Assembly: GCF_021044425.1 (NCBI RefSeq)
Contig: NZ_JAJNEC010000007.1
Location: forward strand, 372,001 to 436,000
Direction of reading: 5' to 3'
DNA length: 64,000 bases
Source: Niabella pedocola
GTDB lineage: Bacteria; Bacteroidota; Bacteroidia; Chitinophagales; Chitinophagaceae
The stretch's first letter is position 1; every line of letters starts with the position of its first letter. This document shows, piece by piece, positions 53,367 through 62,554 of the stretch. The notes beneath the pieces are model-generated. The model saw only the letters and a program-made list of their open reading frames with translations, had not been told where the DNA came from and did not search any database. The position numbers were made by a program, and so were the translations under genes.

Positions 53367-55418
53367 CTAGTTCACAAATCCCCAGAAAACGCCCAGGCGG
53401 ATCAGCAATCCGGGATAAGGATAGTCCGGTCCAGCAAAGTTATTATTGGTAAAGCCCCAGCTTCCATCCAGATTGCGGAAGGTATTCAGGTTCTCGGCCC
53501 GCACAAATGCCTTAAAGGAATTGATCCGGAAGTTGAGGTAAGCGGCGATATTGGGCAATTTATATTGTACCGTTTGATCATCCTGGTAAAAGAACTGCCC
53601 CAGCACCGGCGAATAGCCATCGCCTTTATAATTGGTCCGGTATTTAGCTTCCAGTCCCATGGCGATATTTAACCGGGGATAGCCCAGTTTTCCTTCATAA
53701 CCCAGCCTGTTACGTGTATAGATGGCCGGTATATGCAGCGGTGCCCCACCCACTACCTGCTGGAAATACACTTCGGTACGCCATTTCCACTGTTTGGTTT
53801 TCCCGGCCTCAAACACTTTGTTTACGCCAATCTGTAACACATTAAACAGGGAATTATATTGATTCACCTTGTAATAGTCGGTGTAGTAGGTATAGTTAGT
53901 CATCAGGTAATAATGCCCCACCAGCCCCAGTTTGAGCACGGGCTGATACACGGTGGCATATAAATGGGTGATATTCTCTTTTTTCAGACCCGGATTCTCT
54001 CCTTCCATCAGGTAAAAACTGCTGAGCGGGTTCTGCATAATAAAAGAAGGCGTCCGGTTCACGTTTTGTGCACCCAGCATCAGGCTGCCGATCTTTTTGC
54101 CCAGCAGGCTCTGGATGCTGGCCCCGGCTTCATAATCACCGGCATTCATACCCGTAAAATAGAGCTTCCCATTCAGCATCATATCCCATTTCTGGTTCTT
54201 TGTACGGTTACGGTATTCCCCGTGTCCAAAAATGTTATAATAATTCTTCTTCTCCCGGTCCCGGATCAGCTCCAGCGGGCTCTCCCGCCGCAGGGTATCA
54301 AACACACCCGACAGATTCTGAACAGCGGCACCCAGTTTAATAAACTGTTGGGTATTCTTCGAATCCGGGAATGTATAAATGGAAAAATCATTCACGATTT
54401 CTTTCCAGTCGTCCCGCTTTGAAAAACCGGTGGTAGCGCTACCGCCGGACAAGGCATAATATTGTTTATAATAGGCAGCGTCCGGAGCGGCGTCTGTAAA
54501 TTCGAAGGTATACTTACTGTACCGTACGGTATGCTCCAAACGGATCCTTGGGAAAAACAGCGGCACCACGGAACTATCGGTTACCAGCGAATCTTTCCGG
54601 CCCAGGTCATATTGCTGGCGCATCAGCACGTTAAAATCTGCGTACCGGTTCCCCGTGGAAATATTGGTATTAAAAAAATCAGCAGAATAACGGGTACTGC
54701 CGCCCAAACGCACGGGGATATAATCTCTCCGGGCGTAATCCACGCTGTCGATATAGCTGCTGTTTACAACACCGCCGTTTTCAGTGTTCTGCAATTTATT
54801 GGCTGCAAGAATAAAATAGTTATTATAGCGCTTATTCGTGGATTGCACCCAGTTGGTAACATAGTAGCTATTGTGGGCCGACTTTTGATTCTGGAACAAT
54901 CCGGGTGAATTTACCAGGCGGTATGAAAAATGCACATTCCAGTTAGGCCGGATATTTTGCGTATGCATCAGCTCGATAAATTGCTCGGAACGCGCACCTA
55001 ACAGGTAGTTTAATTCTGAATAAGGCCGGGTGGCGGTAAAGAACCGGGCTTTTTCTACCGTATACTTATATATATCAAATGCATGAAACCCCGGATCCCA
55101 GCCCGTTTGCATCCTTGGTTTAAACACATAGGATTGCGCTGCATTTCCAAAATTCCCGAGATAATTATAATCAGCCGGAATGGGATAATACTTCGTAAAA
55201 TCGTTAATAGAGGAGTCCAGTTTATACCCCCGGAGGGTATCCAGGTAGCGGTAAGTAATGGTTACAGAATCTTCAAATTTATTTCTCCGAGTCAGGCTGT
55301 CGTTTCCCGAACCGGCGTTTTTGATCCCCCGGAACCGGTTACCCATCCCACCCAATGGATCCTGCGCCTGTGCGCAGATTCCCGTCACCATAAGAAATAA
55401 AATAAAATAGAATTTCAT
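53367..55418 (-). CDS. Putative porin (PF14121 type)
   Basis: This 683-residue outer-membrane protein has a signal peptide (LFLMVTGICAQAQ), a long N-terminal region (DTLRGYKLDSSINDFTKYYPIPADYNYLGNFGNAAQSYVFKPR) and many amphipathic beta strands to the C-terminus (YLNFRINSFKAFVRAENLNTF, GLLIRLGVFWGFVN). The DPGFHAFDIY and YRTNYKGDGYSPVLGQF segments are typical of the Bacteroidota putative porin family. Substrate unknown. Confidence 0.87.
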   Translation of the reverse strand: MKFYFILFLMVTGICAQAQDPLGGMGNRFRGIKNAGSGNDSLTRRNKFEDSVTITYRYLDTLRGYKLDSSINDFTKYYPIPADYNYLGNFGNAAQSYVFKPRMQTGWDPGFHAFDIYKYTVEKARFFTATRPYSELNYLLGARSEQFIELMHTQNIRPNWNVHFSYRLVNSPGLFQNQKSAHNSYYVTNWVQSTNKRYNNYFILAANKLQNTENGGVVNSSYIDSVDYARRDYIPVRLGGSTRYSADFFNTNISTGNRYADFNVLMRQQYDLGRKDSLVTDSSVVPLFFPRIRLEHTVRYSKYTFEFTDAAPDAAYYKQYYALSGGSATTGFSKRDDWKEIVNDFSIYTFPDSKNTQQFIKLGAAVQNLSGVFDTLRRESPLELIRDREKKNYYNIFGHGEYRNRTKNQKWDMMLNGKLYFTGMNAGDYEAGASIQSLLGKKIGSLMLGAQNVNRTPSFIMQNPLSSFYLMEGENPGLKKENITHLYATVYQPVLKLGLVGHYYLMTNYTYYTDYYKVNQYNSLFNVLQIGVNKVFEAGKTKQWKWRTEVYFQQVVGGAPLHIPAIYTRNRLGYEGKLGYPRLNIAMGLEAKYRTNYKGDGYSPVLGQFFYQDDQTVQYKLPNIAAYLNFRINSFKAFVRAENLNTFRNLDGSWGFTNNNFAGPDYPYPGLLIRLGVFWGFVN

Positions 55419-55427
55419 TTATTGAGT

Positions 55428-56252
55428 TTATGCGCGGGCCACCATTTCCGTAAATAAATGCGCCAGTTTCGGCTCTGCCGCCCGGGCCGCTTCCAGTACC
55501 TCCTCGTGTGTAATTACATTTTCTTCTTCCCGGATGCCCAGGTCGGTAATAATGCTTACGGCAAAAACCTCCAGCCCCATATGGTTGGCCACGATGGTTT
55601 CCTGCACGGTGCTCATTCCCACGGCATCAGCTCCCAGTATATGAATCATTTTGTATTCGGCGCGTGTTTCAAACGTTGGGCCGGTAACGGCATAGTAAAC
55701 GCCCTCCCGTATCGCGATACCCGCTTCTCCACAGATCGCTTTCGCTTTTGTGATAAGGCTTTTTTTATAGGGCTCGCTCATATCCGGAAAACGGGTGCCC
55801 CATTCTTCAATGTTTTTTCCTACCAGCGGATTAGGTGTACCAAAGCTGATATGATCGGTAATGATCATAATATCGCCTACGGAAAACCCCGGATTCACGC
55901 CTCCCGCAGCATTGCTCAGCAGCAGCTGCCGGATGCCCAGCAATTGCATTACCCGGATGGGGAAAACGATCTCCAGGGGCGTGTACCCTTCATAAAAATG
56001 AAACCGCCCCGCCATAGCCACCACTTTTTTGCCGGCCAGTTCTCCAAAGATCAACTTGCCGGAATGTCCTTTTACTGTAGACACGGGAAAATTGGGAATA
56101 GCCGCGTACGGTACTTCTTTTTCTACGGTAATGGCCGACGCAAAGTTTCCCAGCCCGCTGCCCAGCACGATTCCTACCTCCGGAGTCTCCGGGTATTGCG
56201 CTTTTAAAAAAGCAACGGTTTCCTGTACCTGCTCCACAATTGATTCTGACAT
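55428..56252 (-). CDS. Purine-nucleoside phosphorylase
   Basis: This 274-residue protein starts at ATG 56252 and has the PNP family motifs: GIVLGSGLGNFA, FPVSTVKGHSGKLIFGELAGKKVVAMAGRFHFYEGYTPLEIVFPIRVM, LLLSNAAGGVNPGF, and a long NEVTH-like EENVITHEEVL C-terminus. It splits purine nucleosides using phosphate in the salvage pathway. An in-frame stretch of 59 residues upstream is not included because it is unlike the family N-terminus. Confidence 0.93.
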   Translation of the reverse strand: MSESIVEQVQETVAFLKAQYPETPEVGIVLGSGLGNFASAITVEKEVPYAAIPNFPVSTVKGHSGKLIFGELAGKKVVAMAGRFHFYEGYTPLEIVFPIRVMQLLGIRQLLLSNAAGGVNPGFSVGDIMIITDHISFGTPNPLVGKNIEEWGTRFPDMSEPYKKSLITKAKAICGEAGIAIREGVYYAVTGPTFETRAEYKMIHILGADAVGMSTVQETIVANHMGLEVFAVSIITDLGIREEENVITHEEVLEAARAAEPKLAHLFTEMVARA

Positions 56253-56385
56253 AAATCCTGCATTAAGTGTGGGCAAATATAATGAAACTAACAGCGCTAC
56301 ACACGCTCCTGTTAAGAATCGGGTGTTTCTTTTAAAACTCTTAACATCCAGATGCTTAGCAGCATTTGACAGCCGGCCGGAAGGG

Positions 56386-56844
56386 TCAGCCCTTGCTGCG
56401 CAGGCCGGCGATCTTTTTTTCAAGATCACTTATTTTATCGCTGGTCTTGTTAATGTTCCGTTGCGTACTGGCCACACCGGAGGTTAGTTTTTCTGCCTTG
56501 TTATTACTGGATGAAGCGCTCTTCGCGGCTTTTTTTGCCTTCCGGGCCAGTTTCTCATCGCCGGGATTCTTTGCCATTTTCTGGGAATAGTCCTTACTCT
56601 CCGCCGCCGATTTTGCGGCATCCTTATTCGCCTTTTCAAGATCGCTCTGAAGTTTTACCAGTTTGTTCTGGTAATCGGCCAGGTTCAGTTTCTGCTTGTT
56701 CAGTTCCGTGGTTTGTTTCAGGATCTCTTTGTGCAGCTTTAACGCTTTGATGGAATCCGCAGAAACGGATTGAGCCTGTGTAAAACTGGTTGCAGCCAGC
56801 ATAAAAGCCAGCATTAAAAGCAGACATGGTGTGTTTTTTTTCAT
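56386..56844 (-). CDS. Exported coiled-coil protein, unknown function
   Basis: This 152-residue protein has a signal peptide (LLLMLAFMLAATSFTQAQ) and is then almost entirely a charged coiled coil (LHKEILKQTTELNKQKLNLADYQNKLVKLQSDLEKANKDAAKSAAESKD, ARKAKKAAKSASSSNNKAEK, DKISDLEKKIAGLRSK). It is probably a periplasmic or surface structural protein. No family recognised. It lies upstream of the PNP gene on the same strand. Confidence 0.65.
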   Translation of the reverse strand: MKKNTPCLLLMLAFMLAATSFTQAQSVSADSIKALKLHKEILKQTTELNKQKLNLADYQNKLVKLQSDLEKANKDAAKSAAESKDYSQKMAKNPGDEKLARKAKKAAKSASSSNNKAEKLTSGVASTQRNINKTSDKISDLEKKIAGLRSKG

Positions 56845-57238
56845 TGTTTTTTGTTTTGTTAACGATGGGGTTCCGGAATTTCGCTTTTACAGCGCTTGTT
56901 TTCCCCGGCAGAACAACATTATGTACCGTCGCTTCCGTTGTATATTAAAGATACGGTTTTATAGAAGACGCTTCCATGTTCCGGAGGTTGCAACGGCACA
57001 AAGTCCCAAAATGAATCCTTACGCTGTAGGCTGCGCATGCTCTTCCCTGCTCATAAATCAGCCATAAACAAATGCACGCGGCACCGCAAAAATTTGAATG
57101 ACGCCCGTTTCCGTTGAATCCTTATCTTCGTGGCAAAGTTCTTTTAATGAAATGGGTCCTAACGACTTCATCATTCTGCATGAGGACCGAAGGGGCGTAT
57201 TTCATGTGATCATCCATAAACAAAAAAACTATTTACAG
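56845..57238. other. Gene-free gap upstream of sucC
   Basis: 394 bases between two divergent genes. A TATCTTCG box at 57123-57130 is close to the TANNTTTG -7 consensus for sucC, with no good -33 element. The in-frame extension of sucC upstream to 57098 has no family features and is not counted as coding. Confidence 0.4.
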
Positions 57239-58450
57239 ATGAATCTTCACGAATATCAGGCCAAGGAATTATTAAAAAAATACAATGTTCCGGTACAGGA
57301 AGGTTATGCATGCAGCTCCGTACAGGAAGCTGAAGAAGCATACCGGAAGATCAAAACGGATACCGGCAGCAAGTTTGCGGTGGTAAAAGCACAGATCCAT
57401 GCGGGCGGCCGCGGAAAGGGCGCTATTAAAGAAACCGGTATCAATGGGGTTAAAGTAGCCAAGTCCCTGGAAGACGTGGAGGAATTTGCAAAAGGCATCC
57501 TGGGCGGAACACTGGTAACCATTCAAACCGGACCTGCAGGAAAAGTAGTAAACAAAATTTTTGTAGGCCAGGATATGTATTATGATGGTCCTTCTGAAAG
57601 ACAGGAATTTTATTTATCCATCCTCCTGGACCGCAGCAATGGGCAAAATGTGATCATGTACAGTACCGAAGGAGGTATGAGCATTGAAGATGTGGCGCAT
57701 GAAACACCTGAAAAGATCTTTAAAGAGTGGGTACATCCTTCCGGCCGTTTACTGGGGTTTCAGGCACGTAAAATTGCCTTTAACCTGGGGCTCACCGGTG
57801 CCGCTTTTAAAAACTGTGTAAAGTTTGTAACCAATCTTTATGACGCATACGTAGGGCTCGACTGCAGCATGCTGGAGATCAACCCGCTGTTTAAGGCGGC
57901 CGATGATAAGATCATCGCCGTTGACTGTAAGATGAACCTGGATGATAACGCCATGATGCGCCACGCAGACCTGGCATCCCTGAGAGATATTACCGAAGAA
58001 GATCCTACGGAAGTGGAAGCCGGGAAATACAACCTGAACTTTGTAAAACTGGATGGTAACGTGGGTTGTATGGTAAACGGTGCCGGTTTGGCCATGGCTA
58101 CCATGGACATGATCAAACTGAGCGGTGGTGAGCCTGCCAACTTCCTGGATGTAGGCGGTACCGCAAATGCCCAAACCGTTGAAGCCGGTTTTAAAATCAT
58201 TATGAAAGACCCCGCAGTAAAAGCAATCCTGATCAACATTTTTGGAGGTATTGTACGTTGCGACCGTGTGGCCGCCGGCGTTATTGATGCCTACAAAAAC
58301 CTGGGAAATATTAATATTCCGATCATTGTGCGTTTGCAGGGAACCAATGCAGAGGAAGCAAAAAAACTCATTGATGAGAGCGGACTGAAAGTACAATCCG
58401 CCATCTTGTTGAGTGAAGCAGCTGACCTGGTGAAGAAGGCCGTGGCATAG
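57239..58450 (+). CDS. sucC: Succinate-CoA ligase, beta subunit
   Basis: This 403-residue protein has the ATP-grasp domain and the family start MNLHEYQAKELLKKYNVPVQEGYACSS, KAQIHAGGRGKGAIKETGI, EINPLF and the C-terminal ligase domain (NGAGLAMATMDMIKLSGGEPANFLDVGGTANAQTVEAGFKII, ILINIFGGIVRCDRVAAGVI). It makes succinate and GTP or ATP from succinyl-CoA in the TCA cycle, with SucD, which is not in this window. I start at ATG 57239. A terminator follows. Confidence 0.96.
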   Translation: MNLHEYQAKELLKKYNVPVQEGYACSSVQEAEEAYRKIKTDTGSKFAVVKAQIHAGGRGKGAIKETGINGVKVAKSLEDVEEFAKGILGGTLVTIQTGPAGKVVNKIFVGQDMYYDGPSERQEFYLSILLDRSNGQNVIMYSTEGGMSIEDVAHETPEKIFKEWVHPSGRLLGFQARKIAFNLGLTGAAFKNCVKFVTNLYDAYVGLDCSMLEINPLFKAADDKIIAVDCKMNLDDNAMMRHADLASLRDITEEDPTEVEAGKYNLNFVKLDGNVGCMVNGAGLAMATMDMIKLSGGEPANFLDVGGTANAQTVEAGFKIIMKDPAVKAILINIFGGIVRCDRVAAGVIDAYKNLGNINIPIIVRLQGTNAEEAKKLIDESGLKVQSAILLSEAADLVKKAVA

Positions 58451-58476
58451 TTTGATTTTATTTACAATTAATGAGA

Positions 58477-58507
58477 GCGGTTACTTTTAAAAGTGACCGC
58501 TTTTTTT
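58477..58507 (+). terminator. Terminator of sucC
   Basis: GCGGTTACTTTT (58477-58488) pairs with AAAAGTGACCGC (58489-58500) with one T-G wobble, followed by seven T (58501-58507). It lies 26 bases after the sucC stop. Confidence 0.85.
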
Positions 58508-58517
58508 GTGCAGTAGC

Positions 58518-58786
58518 GAGAATACAGATTTGAGATTTCAGATTTGAGATTTCAGATTTGAGATTTGAGATTTCAGATTTGAGAATCCAGACTTGAGATT
58601 CGAGATTGAACTTCCGGATGCGGGTGCCGAGTATATGGGCTGCGCCATTCCGGCTGTATCTACGCTTCCACCCATACCTTCAACGCCGGAACCCGGAATC
58701 AGCATGCTTAAATCTGGAATCTGAATTCTGGTTTCTGGATTCTGAACGCTGAACTCTGGATTCTGGAATCTCGAATCTCCAATCTG
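58518..58786. repeat. Largest paired inverted heptamer arrays
   Basis: Left arm 58518-58608: thirteen units alternating CAGATTT and GAGATTT. Right arm 58710-58786: eleven units on the plus strand as AAATCTG, GAATCTG, GATTCTG and variants, i.e. CAGATTT-type on the minus strand. The core of 101 bases is not repetitive. CAG points inward on both arms, so the transcript could form a long imperfect hairpin. It fills the 486-bp gap between sucC and the SusC gene; 58787-58936 shows no clear promoter. Confidence 0.88.
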
Positions 58787-58936
58787 CATACTATCTCCCC
58801 GGACAATTAAGCCAACTTTAACGATTGAGCAGGCAATCTTCCGCAACCTCCCGCGTTAGATACATAATAACCTCTATCCGGACCCGTCCTCTAACCCGGG
58901 TCTGATCTTTTATGCTACTAAACCTGAAATTCTATT

Positions 58937-61900
58937 ATGATTTGCAGACCTATCCGGCTACTCATCACCGTAGTTTTGTTAACCACAACGATCCATTTGC
59001 AGGCTCAAACCGCTCCCGGTATACATGGGAAAATCATTGGCAGGTCGGGGCTCGGCCTTCCCAATACCACCCTCAGACTTACCGCTACCGGTGATTCTGC
59101 ACGAACGGACGCTGAAGGCCTCTTTTCCATAAAAGCCAAACAGGGCGATTCCCTGCGGATTGAAAGTGCCTTGTTGCCGGAAACCTATACCATCGCCGTT
59201 CCCGGTTACGACAGTGTGCTGATCCGCATTGAAGACCGGCAGATCCGGACCGGCAAATGGAGCAGCTCCGCAGGTACTTTGAAAGACACGGTTTCTGAAG
59301 CTACCAATACGCCTATCACCCGTGCCGATACGGTGCCCGCCACCCCTGCTCCCGCACCCGCTACCGGTGATACCGTGCTCATAAAAGGGCGGGTTACCAA
59401 CAGCAATGGCCAGCCCCTTGCCAATGCCAGCATCACTTATCCTAATGGAAAAATGTATACCGCAGGTGCGGACGGTACTTTTGCCATTCCCTTTCAGCAG
59501 GGTGCAAAAGTAGTGTTCTCCAATGTAGGCACACCCAACCTTGAAGTAACGCTCACCAATCCCAACAAACCACTATCCGTGCGTTTAGGCGGCAAAAAAT
59601 CATCCGAAGAACTGGAGCAGGTAACGGTTACCGCGATGGGCATCTCCAAAAAAAGCCGGTCGGTAGGCTATGCGATATCCGAAGTGAAGGGATCTGAAAT
59701 CCAAACAGCCAAGGAAGTTAATTTTGTTAATAACCTGGCGGGAAGGGTGCCCGGTGTAAACATCACCACCAACAGCGGATCCATGGGCGGTTCCAGTAAG
59801 GTTACTATCCGGGGACCCAAGTCTATTTTAGGAGATAACAATGCCTTGTTTGTGGTGGATGGCATCCCCTTCAGCAACCTGAACACCAATTCCTATGGCC
59901 AGCAGATCGGTGGCGGTGGTTTTGACTATGGCAGCCCCGTGCAGGATATCAACCCCGATGATATTGACCAGATATCCGTATTAAAAGGCGCAGCCGCCAC
60001 TGCACTCTATGGAAGCCGTGGCCAGAATGGAGTGATACTGGTAACTACCAAAAAGACCAATGGTGGCGGCAAAAAGATCGGTATCAACTACAGCCTGAAT
60101 GTACAAAGCGACAAGGTATATGTATTACCCAGCTATCAAAACAAATATGGTGGTGGCTCCAAGCCAACATTTGATACGCTTTTTTATAATAAGAACCCCG
60201 AACAATTCTTAAACAGTACAGCCCCCACTTACCGGGACCCCATATCGGGCGGGTACGACCTGCTGCCGGAATTTGCAGTGGATGAATCCTGGGGGCCTGC
60301 GCTCGACGGGCGTTTGGTGCGCCATTACTGGTCGTTCGATCCCAATAAGAACAATCCCTATTTCGGACAAGCAGCCCCCTGGGCTCCCCAGCCTTCTAAT
60401 ATCAAAGATTTTTTCCAAACAGGCCTAACCGTTACCAACAGCGTAAGTGCCGGGGGCAACAGTGATAAGGGCTCCATCCGGATTGGACTGGCAGATACCC
60501 GCCAGCGTTTTGTATTACCCAATTCACAGCTTTCAAGAACCAATGTTGGCATTAACGGAACCTACAAAATAACCGGGCAGTTAACCGCCAGCGCCGGGAT
60601 GCGGTACTCCTATACAAAGGCAAAAGGACGGCCGGGCACCGGCTTTACGGGGCAAAATGTAATGAACCTGTTTAGCGAATATGGCCAGCGGCAATGGGAT
60701 ATGAGCCGGATGAAAAACTATAAATATGCAGACGGCACACAGATCAGCTGGAACCGGAAAACCTTTGATGATCCCACACCCAACTTTGCCAACAATCCTT
60801 ACTGGACCCGCTATATGGAATACCAGAACGACGACCGGAGCCGCCTTTTTGGTTCCGTAGGGCTGGAATACAAACCACTTGACTGGCTCTCCTTCAATGC
60901 ACAAGCGTTTATGGACAGCTATAACACGCTGCAGGAAGAACGGACCGCCAAGGATTATTTCCTGGGGAGCTATGCCCGCAATACCATCGACTTCCGGGAA
61001 ATGAATTATATGCTGACCGCCAATATAAAAAAGGATATTGGTCAGCGGTTCAATATAGGGGCTACCATCGGCGGCAATATCATGAAACAAAATGTACATC
61101 TTTTTACAGGAGCCACTCCTGCAGGAGCCGGTCTTATCACACCGGGCGTATACACATTGGTCAATATTTCGGCACCACCAACCATCACCGAAGCACGCCC
61201 GCGCAAGCAGATCAATTCCCTGTTTGGAACGGCCACCATTGGTTATAATAACAATATTTTCCTTGAACTAAGCGGAAGAAATGACTGGTCTTCCACACTG
61301 CCTGCAGCAAACCGTTCTTACTTTTATCCCTCCGCCTCCACTTCCATCGTTTTTTCAGATTGGCTGAAGAACGCAAAATGGTTGAGCTTTGGTAAAGTAC
61401 GGGCTGGGATTGCACAGGTGGGCAGCGATACCGACCCCTATAATATTTACCTGACCTATGGCCTGCCCCAGCTCTTTAACGGAACACCCTATGTATCTGT
61501 AGATGACCTGAAACGGAACCCTTCCCTGTTACCGGAAAAAACCACTGAAAAAGAAGCCGGGATCGAATTGAAACTCTTCAATAACCGGGTGGGTATTGAT
61601 TTTACTTATTACGACCGCGTTACAAAAAACCAGATCATCCCCGTGAACGTTTCACCGGCCGATGGCTACACGCAATACCTGCTAAATGCCGGCAGTGTAA
61701 GCAACAAGGGGATCGAACTCCGGCTTGACGGAACCCCTGTACAATCGGAGCATTTCAAATGGAATATCGGCTTCAACTTTTCAAAAAACAAAAACAAGAT
61801 CCTGGACCTGGCACAAAATGGCAATGAAGTCATCGACCGGATCAATATCGGTACCGAAAGAAGATTGAACCAGGTATCGGTGGTGGCTGTTAAGGGTCAG

Positions 61901-62542
61901 CCGCTGGGTACACTCTATGGGTTTGATTACACCTATCTGAACGGACAAAAAGTACTGGATGAATCTGGTCATTATATTAAAACGGCCACCGTTGTTCCCT
62001 TAGGCAGTGTATACCCCGATTACGTAGGCGGCATTACCAATAACCTCACGTACAAAAACATTTCATTAGGGGCGCTGGTCGATTACAGCAAGGGTGGTAA
62101 ATTCTTCTCCTATACCAATATGTACGGGCTGGCATCAGGGCTGCTGGAAGAAACTGCCGACGGTAATATAAGAGAAACGGGGGTAGACGTATCGGGTGTA
62201 TTAGCAGATGGAACACCTTTCACGAAGACCATCCCGGCGATGGATCATTTCAAAAATAACTTTGGTAAAAACATCAACGCTGCCAATATCTATGATGCCA
62301 GCTATGTATACCTCCGCGAAGTTACATTGGGTTATCAGCTGCCTCCCACCTGGGCCGATAAAATAAGCGCCAGCAATATCAGGCTCTCGCTTTACGGGCG
62401 CAACCTGTGGCTGATCAAATCCAACGCGCCCAATGTAGATCCCTCCAATATTGCCAACGGCACGGGGAATATACAGGGGCTGGAAGGAGGCGCCCTGCCC
62501 TCCATCCGCTCCTTTGGTTTAAACCTCAATATCGGATTTTAA
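58937..62542 (+). CDS. SusC/RagA-family TonB-dependent outer-membrane protein
   Basis: This 1201-residue protein has a signal peptide (LLITVVLLTTTIHLQAQ), then two carboxypeptidase-regulatory-like domains. The first is at about residues 28-85 (IHGKIIGRSGLGLPNTTLRL) and the second at about 148-215 (IKGRVTNSNGQPLANASITY), joined by a Thr/Pro/Ala linker. A TonB plug (TAMGISKKSRSVGYAISEVKG, NDPDDIDQISVLKGAAATALYGSRGQNGVILVTTK-type) and a 22-strand barrel follow. It imports glycans or other large nutrients with the SusD partner. The substrate is unknown; no glycosidase lies in the visible part. Confidence 0.93.
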   Translation: MICRPIRLLITVVLLTTTIHLQAQTAPGIHGKIIGRSGLGLPNTTLRLTATGDSARTDAEGLFSIKAKQGDSLRIESALLPETYTIAVPGYDSVLIRIEDRQIRTGKWSSSAGTLKDTVSEATNTPITRADTVPATPAPAPATGDTVLIKGRVTNSNGQPLANASITYPNGKMYTAGADGTFAIPFQQGAKVVFSNVGTPNLEVTLTNPNKPLSVRLGGKKSSEELEQVTVTAMGISKKSRSVGYAISEVKGSEIQTAKEVNFVNNLAGRVPGVNITTNSGSMGGSSKVTIRGPKSILGDNNALFVVDGIPFSNLNTNSYGQQIGGGGFDYGSPVQDINPDDIDQISVLKGAAATALYGSRGQNGVILVTTKKTNGGGKKIGINYSLNVQSDKVYVLPSYQNKYGGGSKPTFDTLFYNKNPEQFLNSTAPTYRDPISGGYDLLPEFAVDESWGPALDGRLVRHYWSFDPNKNNPYFGQAAPWAPQPSNIKDFFQTGLTVTNSVSAGGNSDKGSIRIGLADTRQRFVLPNSQLSRTNVGINGTYKITGQLTASAGMRYSYTKAKGRPGTGFTGQNVMNLFSEYGQRQWDMSRMKNYKYADGTQISWNRKTFDDPTPNFANNPYWTRYMEYQNDDRSRLFGSVGLEYKPLDWLSFNAQAFMDSYNTLQEERTAKDYFLGSYARNTIDFREMNYMLTANIKKDIGQRFNIGATIGGNIMKQNVHLFTGATPAGAGLITPGVYTLVNISAPPTITEARPRKQINSLFGTATIGYNNNIFLELSGRNDWSSTLPAANRSYFYPSASTSIVFSDWLKNAKWLSFGKVRAGIAQVGSDTDPYNIYLTYGLPQLFNGTPYVSVDDLKRNPSLLPEKTTEKEAGIELKLFNNRVGIDFTYYDRVTKNQIIPVNVSPADGYTQYLLNAGSVSNKGIELRLDGTPVQSEHFKWNIGFNFSKNKNKILDLAQNGNEVIDRINIGTERRLNQVSVVAVKGQPLGTLYGFDYTYLNGQKVLDESGHYIKTATVVPLGSVYPDYVGGITNNLTYKNISLGALVDYSKGGKFFSYTNMYGLASGLLEETADGNIRETGVDVSGVLADGTPFTKTIPAMDHFKNNFGKNINAANIYDASYVYLREVTLGYQLPPTWADKISASNIRLSLYGRNLWLIKSNAPNVDPSNIANGTGNIQGLEGGALPSIRSFGLNLNIGF

Positions 62543-62554
62543 AAATACATACCC

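Noticed and set aside
55458..56207. Plus-strand open frame of 249 residues opposite PNP
   Set aside because: It is the antisense of a complete purine nucleoside phosphorylase gene.
56253..56429. N-terminal extension of PNP with a hydrophobic stretch
   Set aside because: It precedes the family's normal start (MSESIVEQVQETV) and overlaps the end of the coiled-coil gene. It could be an export signal only if PNP were exported, which is not expected.
58518..58786. CRISPR array
   Set aside because: Units are 7 bases, directly adjacent and degenerate, with no spacers of constant length and no cas genes in the window.
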